From: Gammaproteobacteria bacterium
Lineage (GTDB): Bacteria; Pseudomonadota; Gammaproteobacteria; Methylococcales; Methylomonadaceae
Direction of reading: 5' to 3'
Assembly (NCBI GenBank): GCA_018830325.1
Contig: JAHJSQ010000144.1
Span: forward strand, 1 to 34,826
Length of the DNA: 34,826 bases
The position numbers and the translations under genes are program-made. The notes beneath the pieces were generated by a model. It searched no databases. It was not told the origin of the DNA and saw nothing but the letters and a program-made list of their open reading frames with translations. Numbering within the stretch: the first letter of the stretch is position 1; each line of letters opens with the position of its first letter. This document shows positions 7,333 to 15,433 of this stretch, one piece after another.

Positions 7333-9171
7333 GTGAATACGATGTTAAGTAACTCTCAGCGACAAAGTAAAATCATCATTGCCGGAATGGATCGGAAAAC
7401 TGTCGCACAAATTGAAACGATTTTGATAGATAAAGGGTTTTCTAATTTTGCGATTGCCGCTGAATGCGGCGATATTTATCGCATCATTCGACCCTATGTA
7501 GACAACGCCGAAGAGTTAGGCTTGATTATTGTCGATGAAGATTTGCCCGGCGGGCACGTTAGAGATATGTGTTATTCACTTTCGGGTGAACAAGCGGGCG
7601 TTTTTTTACCTTTTATCATTCTTAAAAACGAACGCCCAAGTCAAGTGTCCGATGCTTCCGTTTCGTCGTCGCTGATCTACGAGCTATGTAAGCCGCTTCG
7701 TGGGCCTGAACTCGTTATTTTAGTAGAAATGTTGTTGCTACTTAAAATCGAGCGTTCTATGCGTTACCAGCAACAGGAAAGGTTGATCAACGAGTTGGCG
7801 ACGCGAAAATTGCTCGATGCGAAATTAAAATATTTGGTCGCTCATGATGAATTGACCGGCCTTATGAATAGAACGCAATTAGAAAACTATATTCGATTGA
7901 GTTTGACGCGGAACCAAAAGTTGCAGCAAAACGGCGCATTGTTGTTGATAGACTTGGATCGGTTCGGTTTGATTAACGATTTGGAAGGCTTCGATATGGC
8001 CGATAAATTGATTATCGATGTTGTGACAACGATTCGAAAGCTGGTGAGACTAGATGCTTGGTTTGCTCGCATCGACTCGGACGAGTTTTGTCTATATTTC
8101 GATAATATATCCGGCCTTAAGGCGCGTGAAGTTGCCGAAGATATCCGTAAAGGGCTCAATGAAAGCCGATTTCAAACCGGCAATGTTTGCTACAGTATTA
8201 CCGCGTCAATCGGCATCGCTACGTTGCAATCGGCGAAAGTTATTCAGCATCCCGAGGAATTAATATCTAGAGCGCACCAAGCTTGTTGCTTGGCGAAACA
8301 AAACGGCCGAAATATGGTCTGGTTTTATAACGAAGAAGATAAAGCCATCAAAGAACGGCATCGCGATGTTTATTGGGTCCCTTTGATTAGGGATGCTTTG
8401 TTAATGCGAAATTTCTTTTTGATGTTTCAACCGGTAGTGAATCTTAGAACCGGCGAGGTCTCGCATTATGAGGTACTGATTCGAATGCGGGGGCATGAAA
8501 ACAAGGTCATTAGCCCTTCCGAGTTTATTCCGGTTGCCGAACGAATGGGTTTAATACATAGCATCGACTTATGGGTGGTTGAGAATGCGATTGATTTTTT
8601 AGCGGCGCTTCCCCCCGAATTGTCCAATGTATCGTTGTCGATTAATTTATCCGGAGTCGCTTTCCAGGACGATGCTTTATTGCCGACCATCAAAAGAAAA
8701 CTGGAATTGTCTTGGGTCAATGCCGAGCGGATCACCTTTGAGATTACCGAGACCTCGGCGGTCGATAACTTCGAGCAAACTCGGCATATGATTAATCAAA
8801 TTAGAGCTTTGGGTTGTCATTTTGCGTTGGACGATTTTGGCGCGGGTTTTTGTTCGTTCAATTATTTAAAGAAGTTTCCGGTCGATTTTGTAAAAATCGA
8901 TGGACAATTTATTCGAAATTTAGTTAATGACGATACCGATCAAGTTTTGGTCCGATCAATGAGCGAAATTGCCAAGCAACTCGGTAAAAAAACGATTGCC
9001 GAATTTATCGAGTGCCCGCGGCTGATTAAAATTTTGGTTGATCTAGGTATCGATTATGGACAAGGTTATATTTTCGGTAAGCCAAGCCAGTTATTGATCG
9101 AGCATGGTTATATTCCGCTGCAGCAACTATTAATAGAAGGCGATAAAAGCACGCGTTTTCTATATAATTAG
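7333..9171 (+). CDS. REC-GGDEF-EAL protein, probable c-di-GMP phosphodiesterase
   Basis: This 612-residue cytoplasmic signalling protein has three domains. A receiver-like domain (about 12-135) has VDEDLPGG at the acceptor position and the Lys in LCKPLRG. A GGDEF domain (about 170-335) carries a degenerate active site, RIDSDEF in place of RxGGDEF, and so probably lacks cyclase activity. An EAL domain (about 350-595) looks intact: YEVLIRMRG for the ExLxR site, INLSG, ITFEITET, ALDDFGAG, VKIDG, AEFIE and YGQGYIFGKP. The expected activity is c-di-GMP hydrolysis controlled by phosphorylation. The start is GTG 7333 or, nine bases on, ATG 7342. It is divergent from the HDOD gene. Confidence 0.9.
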   Translation: MNTMLSNSQRQSKIIIAGMDRKTVAQIETILIDKGFSNFAIAAECGDIYRIIRPYVDNAEELGLIIVDEDLPGGHVRDMCYSLSGEQAGVFLPFIILKNERPSQVSDASVSSSLIYELCKPLRGPELVILVEMLLLLKIERSMRYQQQERLINELATRKLLDAKLKYLVAHDELTGLMNRTQLENYIRLSLTRNQKLQQNGALLLIDLDRFGLINDLEGFDMADKLIIDVVTTIRKLVRLDAWFARIDSDEFCLYFDNISGLKAREVAEDIRKGLNESRFQTGNVCYSITASIGIATLQSAKVIQHPEELISRAHQACCLAKQNGRNMVWFYNEEDKAIKERHRDVYWVPLIRDALLMRNFFLMFQPVVNLRTGEVSHYEVLIRMRGHENKVISPSEFIPVAERMGLIHSIDLWVVENAIDFLAALPPELSNVSLSINLSGVAFQDDALLPTIKRKLELSWVNAERITFEITETSAVDNFEQTRHMINQIRALGCHFALDDFGAGFCSFNYLKKFPVDFVKIDGQFIRNLVNDDTDQVLVRSMSEIAKQLGKKTIAEFIECPRLIKILVDLGIDYGQGYIFGKPSQLLIEHGYIPLQQLLIEGDKSTRFLYN

Positions 9172-9508
9172 TGTTCTTCTAAGTTCAAATAATACCTCGT
9201 CGTGTCATATCAAGGTTCGGCAGAGGCTCCAGCCCAGCCTTAAGAAATGTAGTGTTTATGGCCTAAGGTATTGAAAATTATGGGGTCACCCAGCTTTTAA
9301 AAATTATTCAATACTTTATGGTCGGAAAATGTTAAAGCTGGGCTAGGATAACGCTTCTTTAAGCAATCATCGCTACTATAGTCATAATACTCGCGTCTTC
9401 CGGATTGTCGATAGTTTCCTCTTTTCAAAAAAGACTGGTAAGTCATGGGCTTACTATTCGTGTGGACGCATATTTAAATGACTTCTTGGTAATTAAAACC
9501 GCAACATC
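9172..9508. other. Intergenic region with one MITE-like repeat, upstream of the PBP1B gene
   Basis: There is no credible gene. An inverted-repeat element occupies 9231-9344 (listed separately). Between 9345 and 9508 the sequence is AT-rich, without a convincing promoter match. Confidence 0.55.
9231..9344. repeat. MITE-like element with nested inverted repeats
   Basis: The outer ends AGCCCAGCCTTAA (9231-9243) and TTAAAGCTGGGCT (9332-9344) are inverted copies with one mismatch. A second inverted pair lies inside (TATTGAAAATTAT near 9269 and AAATTATTCAATA near 9301). There is no coding capacity. No second copy of this exact element was found in the window. Confidence 0.6.
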
Positions 9509-11878
9509 ATGGCAAGACAACCCAAAAAATCCGTAACGCCCAAGAAAACGACCAGAAAGCCGCGTAGGCGCGCAACTCGCAATAAAAAGCGCCCGGAAAC
9601 TCATCGCCGTTTCGGGTGGTTTAAAAAAATCCTGTTATTAGGCTTTGTATTTGCCGTATTTATATTATCCAGTTACATCGGTTATTTGGATTATAACGTT
9701 CGTAGGCAATTCGAAGGCAAGCGTTGGGCGATTCCGGCGCGTGTCTATGCTAATCCGGAAGAGCTTTATGCCGGATATAGAATGAACATCGCCGATTTCG
9801 AAAAGCTTCTGCAGCAATTGAGATATCGTCAAGATTCTCAGTTATCTTCCGAAGGGACCTATTATCGGTCGGGATTGTTTATCAATGTAAAAACCCGTGC
9901 GTTCGATTTCTGGGACCAATCTCAGGATAGTCGTGCATTACAGATTCGATTTTCACCGGGTGAAATTTCCGATATCTCCGATTTATCGGGCAGGGGGGCG
10001 GTTGCTGTTGCTCGTTTGGACCCCATTCAGATAGGCAGCTTTTATCCGACTCGTAAGGAGGACCGGGTTTTGATTAAACTATCGGAAACTCCGGATACCT
10101 TGATTCAAGGCTTGCTCGCGACAGAAGATCGTGATTTTTATAATCATTACGGTATTTCGATCAAAGCGATACTGCGGGCTATGTTGGCGAATGTCAGAGC
10201 GGGCGGCATTGTGCAAGGCGGCAGCACGATCACCCAACAATTGATCAAGAATTTTTATTTGACGTCCGAGCGTAGTTTTTGGCGTAAGATTAACGAAGTA
10301 TTTATGTCGTTGATCATCGAGTATCGTTACGGTAAAGACGAAATTCTTGAAGCCTATCTCAATGAAGTTTATTTAGGGCAGGATGGAGCTAGTGCCGTCC
10401 ATGGTTTCGGCTTGGCGAGCGAATTCTATTTCGGCAGAACCCTTAAAGACTTACCTTTGGCGCAGATGGCGACCCTGGTCGCATTGGTCAGAGGCCCCTC
10501 TTATTACGATCCGCGTCGGCACACAGAACGAGCATTAAAAAGGCGGGAGTTAGTGCTCGATAAAATGCATGAGCAAGGTTTTATCACGTTAAAACAGGCT
10601 GATGAAGCGAAAAAACAGCCGCTGGAAGTGATGCCGCAAACCCATCGTGCGGTCAATCGATATCCGGCTTTTATGGACTTGGTCAAGCGTCAATTGCAGC
10701 AAGAATACAAAGACGACGACCTGACTTCCGAAGGCTTGAGAATATTTACCACATTGGAGCCTCGAGTGCAAAACGCCGTGGAAAGATCATTGGCGGTAAA
10801 AATGCGCGAACTTGAAAAGAATCCTCGCGCGAATGAATTGGAATCGGCTGTTATCGTGACGCGTCGGGAAGGCGCGGAAATTGTTGCGATGGCGGGAGGC
10901 AGGGATAAAACCTCGGCCGGTTTCAATCGGGCACTAGATGCGGTGCGCCCGATAGGGTCGTTGATAAAACCGGTGGTATATCTGACCGCGCTGGAATATC
11001 CGGCTAAATATACGATAACGACTCCGGTCAGCGACACTCGGATTACCGTAAAAAGTGGCAAAGGTAATTGGACGCCGAAAAATTATGATAATACTGAACA
11101 TGGTGAAGTGCCGCTGCATAAGGCCTTGACGAATTCTTACAATCTCGCGACCGTTCGAATCGGCATGGATGTCGGTATTGCGAGAGTGGCAAAAACCTTA
11201 AAGGATATGGGCGTGAATCGGTCTGTCGATTTATATCCTTCTCTGTTATTGGGGGCCTCGCCGCTGTCGCCTTTAGACGTCACGCAAATGTATCAAACCC
11301 TAGCTGGAGACGGTTTCGTCACGCCGCTTAGAGCTATACGCGGCGTGGTCGACGGCAACGGCAAGCGCTTACAAAGTTACCCGTTTAACGTGCGACAATC
11401 GGTCGATCCGGCGGCGACTTATATTACCAATACCATTTTGCAGGAAGTGATGACTGACGGTACCGGCAGATCGGCCTATAATTATTTGCCGAGAGACTTC
11501 GGGTTGGCCGGCAAAACCGGAACGACCAATGAATTGCGAGATAGCTGGTTCGCCGGTTTTAGCGGTGATTATCTGTCGGTCGTATGGGTAGGGCGAGACG
11601 ATAATAAACCTTCGGGATTAACCGGGTCGACCGGTGCATTAAAGATTTGGTCCGACGTGATGCAGCAGATTTCCAGTATTCCGGTCGTTTTGACGCCGCC
11701 GGATAATGTCGACACGGTTTGGATCGACCCGTACACAGGGTTATTGGCTAATCAGGACTGTGAAAATGTGAGGCAATTTCCATTCATTCGCGGATCGGCG
11801 CCAAAGACCAGTTCACCTTGTGTTCAAACCGATGTTGAAAAAGCGAAGGATTGGTTTCAGGATTTTTTTAAGTTTTAG
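9509..11878 (+). CDS. mrcB: Penicillin-binding protein 1B (bifunctional transglycosylase/transpeptidase)
   Basis: This class A PBP polymerises and cross-links peptidoglycan in the periplasm. At 789 residues it has the usual length. Domains in order: a very basic cytoplasmic tail (1-45); one membrane anchor (about 47-70, ILLLGFVFAVFILSSYIGY); the UB2H region; a GT51 glycosyltransferase with its catalytic Glu in ATEDRDFYNHYG (about 206), GGSTITQQLIKN and LNEVYLGQDG; then a transpeptidase with the active-site Ser in GSLIKP (about 484), SYN (about 543) and KTGTT (about 667). The UB2H region and motif spacing match PBP1B rather than PBP1A. Outer-membrane activator genes (lpoB) are not adjacent. 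It appears to be monocistronic, flanked by repeats on both sides. Confidence 0.93.
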   Translation: MARQPKKSVTPKKTTRKPRRRATRNKKRPETHRRFGWFKKILLLGFVFAVFILSSYIGYLDYNVRRQFEGKRWAIPARVYANPEELYAGYRMNIADFEKLLQQLRYRQDSQLSSEGTYYRSGLFINVKTRAFDFWDQSQDSRALQIRFSPGEISDISDLSGRGAVAVARLDPIQIGSFYPTRKEDRVLIKLSETPDTLIQGLLATEDRDFYNHYGISIKAILRAMLANVRAGGIVQGGSTITQQLIKNFYLTSERSFWRKINEVFMSLIIEYRYGKDEILEAYLNEVYLGQDGASAVHGFGLASEFYFGRTLKDLPLAQMATLVALVRGPSYYDPRRHTERALKRRELVLDKMHEQGFITLKQADEAKKQPLEVMPQTHRAVNRYPAFMDLVKRQLQQEYKDDDLTSEGLRIFTTLEPRVQNAVERSLAVKMRELEKNPRANELESAVIVTRREGAEIVAMAGGRDKTSAGFNRALDAVRPIGSLIKPVVYLTALEYPAKYTITTPVSDTRITVKSGKGNWTPKNYDNTEHGEVPLHKALTNSYNLATVRIGMDVGIARVAKTLKDMGVNRSVDLYPSLLLGASPLSPLDVTQMYQTLAGDGFVTPLRAIRGVVDGNGKRLQSYPFNVRQSVDPAATYITNTILQEVMTDGTGRSAYNYLPRDFGLAGKTGTTNELRDSWFAGFSGDYLSVVWVGRDDNKPSGLTGSTGALKIWSDVMQQISSIPVVLTPPDNVDTVWIDPYTGLLANQDCENVRQFPFIRGSAPKTSSPCVQTDVEKAKDWFQDFFKF

Positions 11879-12008
11879 CGAAGAATATATTCTTTTCATG
11901 GTTCAAAATTCGGCGCCAAAATTTGACCTGATTAGCAAGATGCTTCCGCTTGCCGAAGCCAAGTGTCCGAGCAGGGGCCAGTCGTAGTCGCAAAAACTAC
12001 AATATGCT

Positions 12009-12035
12009 GTTACCCAAGCTTCCAGCTTGGGTAAC
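12009..12035. repeat. Perfect palindrome with 12-bp arms
   Basis: GTTACCCAAGCT and AGCTTGGGTAAC flank TCC. A shorter relative (CCAAGCT, GG, AGCTTGG) lies at 12194-12209. It is 130 bases past the PBP1B stop, so a terminator role is possible but there is no T-run. Confidence 0.65.
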
Positions 12036-12129
12036 CTGTTCAGGACGCTCTAGCTTCCCGACAATCAAGAAAGATTGAACGAGCGAGTCAGGGAATGTGC
12101 GGAGGTTGTGTCGGTCTCAGGAAGCTCTT

Positions 12130-12172
12130 GCCCTGAGCCCTTCGGCTGCGCTCAGGAGAGCCTTGTCGAAGG
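12130..12172. repeat. REP-like intergenic repeat
   Basis: This segment contains CCCTGAGCCCTTCGGCTGCG followed by CTCAGGAGAGCCTTGTCGAAGG in the next bases. The arrangement is familiar from dispersed intergenic repeats in many proteobacteria. It forms an internal stem between CCTGAGC and GCTCAGG. Confidence 0.6.
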
Positions 12173-12285
12173 GGGGCTTCTAGGGTGTCTTTCCCAAGCT
12201 GGAGCTTGGTAAAGAGCGTGATGCGGGTTGGCCATTTTTAGCTTGAAGCGTATGGGTTTGTCACCCCTTCCGAGACGTGTTGGAA

Positions 12286-12314
12286 ACGGGTTAAATAACT
12301 TGTCCCGCAGGAAG
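12286..12314. repeat. Decayed second copy of the 3309-3332 palindrome
   Basis: ACGGGTTAAATAAC is identical to 3312-3325, and TGTCCCGCAG after it matches the bases following the first copy. The second arm has two changes, so the palindrome is imperfect here. Confidence 0.6.
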
Positions 12315-12488
12315 AGGTTTATTCATCTCTCAATGGAATAGAAAAACACTCTTATTGATGATGAATCGGTAAATGGTAGGCAATTTTCATTACCCCAGTT
12401 CCCGACCGAGTGGCTCAAGGAAGCATACTCATTATATTTCCGCTAAAACCGAAAATTTCCAATATGATTCAATTAGGTATCGACTGCT

Positions 12489-13313
12489 ATGAATAAAATC
12501 CCATTGGGCATCAGTGGTTGTTTGCTTGACCAACCCGGAGAAAAAGAAGTGGCTAATCGCGATAGTTTGATTAGCGAAGTGATCGAGAGTTTTTTTGAAT
12601 GGAAGCCGTTTTCGGCCGAAGAAGAAAAGTCCTTGCTTATTCAGGAAGCTTCGGCAATTTCCGATTCCGGCACGGATAAGATGGCTGGAATCTGCGGTTA
12701 TATTATGAAAAGACCGGAGCAAGCAGTTACAAAAACGGGGGTTGCTATTGAGGGTTTGGCGATCGAAACATTGAGAATCATGCATCGATTTCCGTTGGTA
12801 CCTATCGAAGAATCTATCCGGCTACAAGATCCTTGTTTACGCGATCTTTTTTTCAAGCGGGTTTATGTTATGTATCGCTGGCAAAGGTTGTTGAAAGAAG
12901 GTCTTAGCGCCCGTGCCTTGATAGATTTTCATGCGAGGCATAAATTAATCATCATGAGTCACGGCGACTATCGGGATCTTGGGCAATTATTGGCTGGGCT
13001 GAACAAAGATAATTTAACCGAGATTGCCTATCAATATATTTTACAGCTGATGAGTATGTTGTTGACGATGCCGACCCGAGCTAATCACGTCAATGTTTTG
13101 CAACATATTCAAGGACATTTAAAAAAAGACATCAGCCGCGACGATAAAGCCGAACTGTGCGAATTGATCGACAGTTACCGGAACTACGAAGTACCTCTCA
13201 TTGCTCCAATAATCTTGTTGAAGCATCATTTTCGAAAATCGCCGGATCCCTATATTCAATCGTCGTATTATTTTTCCCCTTATCCGAGCGCATTGGGTTC
13301 TGTTAATCCTTAA
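12489..13313 (+). CDS. DUF1722 (YbgA-like) protein with degenerate DUF523 half
   Basis: The C-terminal half (about 120-255) is a clear DUF1722 domain: YRWQRLLKEGLSARALIDFH, ARHKLIIMSHGDYRDLGQLL and the following amphipathic helices. In relatives this follows a DUF523 domain with GxPxRYDGGHKR, CPExE and SPSCG motifs. Here the N-terminus keeps the start (IPLGISGCLL), FFEW and CGYIMK, but the RYDGG, CPE and SPSCG motifs are missing and the half is shortened. The total is 274 residues against roughly 320 in the full-length family. The biochemical function is uncertain; some relatives sit near photolyase genes, which is not the case here. The start at ATG 12489 has a weak ribosome site. Confidence 0.8.
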   Translation: MNKIPLGISGCLLDQPGEKEVANRDSLISEVIESFFEWKPFSAEEEKSLLIQEASAISDSGTDKMAGICGYIMKRPEQAVTKTGVAIEGLAIETLRIMHRFPLVPIEESIRLQDPCLRDLFFKRVYVMYRWQRLLKEGLSARALIDFHARHKLIIMSHGDYRDLGQLLAGLNKDNLTEIAYQYILQLMSMLLTMPTRANHVNVLQHIQGHLKKDISRDDKAELCELIDSYRNYEVPLIAPIILLKHHFRKSPDPYIQSSYYFSPYPSALGSVNP

Positions 13314-13376
13314 AAATAGCTATGTTCGCGTTAATAGTTGAAATTAATACTACACCAATCTTGAAATTTGAAGACT

Positions 13377-13580
13377 GTAGGGTACGCTGTGCGTACCACA
13401 GTAATCCTACCCGTAGTTTAACGTGCTCTCAAGTGTAGCTCTGCGCCGATATAGTAAGTATTCAGACCCCGTTGGCAAATTACCGCAATTCAGGCGTAAT
13501 TGTTGGCCTCCGCCTTTGAAAAAGGGGGATTGAGGGGGACTGAATACTTACCCGATATAAGGTAGGCGTAGCATCCCTAC
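13377..13580. repeat. Family B element, apparently interrupted by a family A element
   Basis: The left arm 13377-13397 is identical to 53-73. The right arm near 13561-13580 (GGTAGGCGTAGCATCCCTAC) is a degenerate inverted counterpart. In the copy at 53-146 the arms are 52 bases apart; here they are about 163 apart, and the extra length roughly equals the 98-bp family A element between them. Confidence 0.5.
13454..13551. repeat. MITE-like element, family A, copy 2
   Basis: The ends GTAAGTATTCAGACCCC (13454-13470) and GGGGGACTGAATACTTAC (13534-13551) are inverted copies differing by a one-base indel. It matches the ends of the copies at 426-510 and 19826-19919. The interior includes CCTTTGAAAAAGGGGGA, similar to the CCCTTTTTCAAAGAGGGG of copy 1 in inverse orientation. 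Confidence 0.78.
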
Positions 13581-13645
13581 GGTGCTGCAGAATTTAGGTT
13601 TGTCGATTTTGTAATCAGTACCTGTATGATATCGATACGGTATTC

Positions 13646-14203
13646 TCAATTGTCTTTCGACCATTCCTCCGCTTTGAATTCGTCATCGAGCGGTGTGTCC
13701 ATAACATGATTAGCGTAATTACTGAGCGTTTTCATCGTAACACCGAGAATGACTTCCAAAATATGCCTGTTCGAATAACCCGCGGCGGTAAAAGCGCTCA
13801 GGGCTTGTTCGTCGATAAACCCGCGATTTTCGATCACGCTCCGGGTAAACTCTGCCAATGTTTGCAGTTTGTCATCGGGGATGGGATCTTGTTCGCGTAA
13901 AGCATTGATGATTCGAGCGTCGGCCTTGATCATATTCTTGGCCATGATCGAGTGCGCGGCGACGCAATAGGTGCAGTCATTTTCGATGCTGGCGGCGATC
14001 AAGACGATCTGCCGTTCCACAGGGCTTAGCGAAGTTTTGTCGAAGATCGAATTCAGCGTTAGATAGGCTTCTAGCGTTGCCGGCGCTTCCGCCAATTCGC
14101 CCAATAAATTCGGAACGAAGCCGAATTTTTGGTGCGCGCCGGTCAATAAGGGCCGGGATTCGGCTGGCGCTTGTTCGATTGTGTGGATTTTGAATAAAGA
14201 CAT
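13646..14203 (-). CDS. AhpD-like carboxymuconolactone decarboxylase-family protein
   Basis: This is a 185-residue protein of the AhpD/CMD superfamily, uncharacterised peroxidase-related branch. The redox and proton-relay motif ENDCTYCVAAHS (Glu, CxxC, His) is intact, and FGFVPNLLGELAEAP precedes it as usual. Such proteins act in thiol-based peroxide removal or related chemistry. The reading frame extends upstream to 14353, but the start at 14203 (MSLFKIHTIEQAP) is chosen for its CCGGAG ribosome site and family length. It is divergent from an AraC regulator gene 194 bases away, which is probably its controller. Substrate unknown. Confidence 0.87.
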   Translation of the reverse strand: MSLFKIHTIEQAPAESRPLLTGAHQKFGFVPNLLGELAEAPATLEAYLTLNSIFDKTSLSPVERQIVLIAASIENDCTYCVAAHSIMAKNMIKADARIINALREQDPIPDDKLQTLAEFTRSVIENRGFIDEQALSAFTAAGYSNRHILEVILGVTMKTLSNYANHVMDTPLDDEFKAEEWSKDN

Positions 14204-14293
14204 TAGGGATCTCCGGATTAAAATGATTAACAAACCAGGCCGCTGGCGTACCGTCTGCCGGATAGCAATACGGTTAATGCCTGGCGGCCGATT

Positions 14294-14316
14294 TCGGTAT
14301 GGCACGGCAATACCGA
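14294..14316. promoter_or_regulatory. Candidate operator in the divergent ahpD-like/araC-like promoter region
   Basis: TCGGTAT and ATACCGA are perfect 7-bp inverted repeats with a 9-base spacer, centred between the two divergent starts. Position and symmetry suggest a regulator site, although AraC proteins often bind direct repeats. No experimental match is known to me. Confidence 0.35.
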
Positions 14317-14397
14317 TGCCTAGAGAATGAGCAATCGCCACCGCGTATGCCATGCCCGGAATTCCGGTGTTTTTGTTCGATCGTTCGGGAGGCTTTT

Positions 14398-15285
14398 ATG
14401 GATGTGTTGACTTCGCTCGTCAACGGCTTGAATTTACATGCAAAATTGATTTATTCCGGCGGCGTGTGCGGGCGTTGGCTAATGGATCACAATTCGGATC
14501 GATCCGTTTTTTTTCATATGCTCAGCAAGGGCGAGGGTTGGGTTTACACTTCGAAATGGGACGCGCCGCTGTTATTGGAAAAAGGCGACCTTATTTTATT
14601 TTTACCGCATTCGGACGAACATTTTTTGTCCTACAGCAAGGAACACTTGCCGGACACGATGAGTAATACGCAACTTACGCCTTGGTCGGACGGGGAGGCG
14701 GGATTCGTGTGCGGCGAGATCGAATTGGGAATGCCCGAATCCTTGATATGGCGCGCCTTACCGCCGGAAATCGTGATCAAACGAAGCCAGGCCGGCGACG
14801 TGTTGACCAGACTGATCGAGCTGATCAATATGGAAGCTTCCGTACCGCGATTCGGCAGCGGCTCTGTCGTCGAACGTTTATGCGACAGCATATTCATCTT
14901 GGCAATACGGCATTGCATCGAGAACGAGCTCGTCGATCGAGGCGTGTTTTCGGCAATGCAAGACCGAAGATTAGCTACCGTCCTGAACCTGATTCACGAA
15001 CAACCTTGGGAGCCTTGGACCCTCGCCGAGTTCTGCCGCCGCGCCGGGATGTCGAAGACCGTGTTTTCAGAGAAATTTGCGGCGTCGGTCGGCGCATCGC
15101 CGATCGAATATCTCGGGCAATGGCGCATGCAGATCGCGTCGCATTGGCTGAGGGAGCCGGGCATGACCATCGAACGCGTGGCCGAACGTTGCGGTTACGA
15201 ATCGGTGCCGGCTTTCAGCAAGGCATTCAAACGGACCTTCGGGAAAACGCCGGGGGCCTATCGGCGAGAGGGTCCTGGTGAGTAA
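14398..15285 (+). CDS. AraC-family transcriptional regulator (Cupin_6 sensor domain)
   Basis: This is a 295-residue regulator. The N-terminal sensor (about 1-175) is of the Cupin_6 type found in AraC proteins beside oxidoreductases: CGRWLMDHN, FHMLSKGEGWV, LEKGDLILFLPHSDEHFL. The C-terminal AraC DNA-binding domain (about 190-290) has two helix-turn-helices: WTLAEFCRRAGMSKTVFSEKF and IERVAERCGYESVPAFSKAF, followed by FGKTPGAYRR. ATG 14398 is chosen over the upstream in-frame start at 14299 because of the GGGAGG ribosome site. It is divergent from the AhpD-like gene; relatives commonly activate such neighbours. Confidence 0.9.
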   Translation: MDVLTSLVNGLNLHAKLIYSGGVCGRWLMDHNSDRSVFFHMLSKGEGWVYTSKWDAPLLLEKGDLILFLPHSDEHFLSYSKEHLPDTMSNTQLTPWSDGEAGFVCGEIELGMPESLIWRALPPEIVIKRSQAGDVLTRLIELINMEASVPRFGSGSVVERLCDSIFILAIRHCIENELVDRGVFSAMQDRRLATVLNLIHEQPWEPWTLAEFCRRAGMSKTVFSEKFAASVGASPIEYLGQWRMQIASHWLREPGMTIERVAERCGYESVPAFSKAFKRTFGKTPGAYRREGPGE

Positions 15286-15433
15286 GATATAGTAGTGGGT
15301 CTGATCGATCTCTAAGTGGCCGGCGTCAAGCCGTTCCGCATTTTTTCTGTAAGGAAATCGCTGTTACAACCGACTGAAGCATAGACACACTCGCCATTGA
15401 GGTTCAAACCATGAAAACGACAAGGAAAACACG

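Larger units (their letters stand above)
11879..12488. other. 610-base repeat-rich intergenic region
   Basis: No coding region is supported. The contents are a cluster of palindromic repeats: a 12-bp-arm palindrome at 12009-12035, a REP-like unit at 12130-12172, a 7-bp-arm palindrome at 12194-12209 and a decayed copy of the 3309 palindrome at 12286-12310. Several look inserted next to one another. I saw no clear terminator with a T-run for the PBP1B gene. Confidence 0.6.
13314..13645. other. Repeat-filled intergenic region
   Basis: There is no gene. It holds a family B left end (13377-13397), a family A element (13454-13551) and a degenerate family B right end (about 13561-13580). Together they look like a family A element inserted in a family B element. 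The two flanking genes converge here. Confidence 0.6.
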
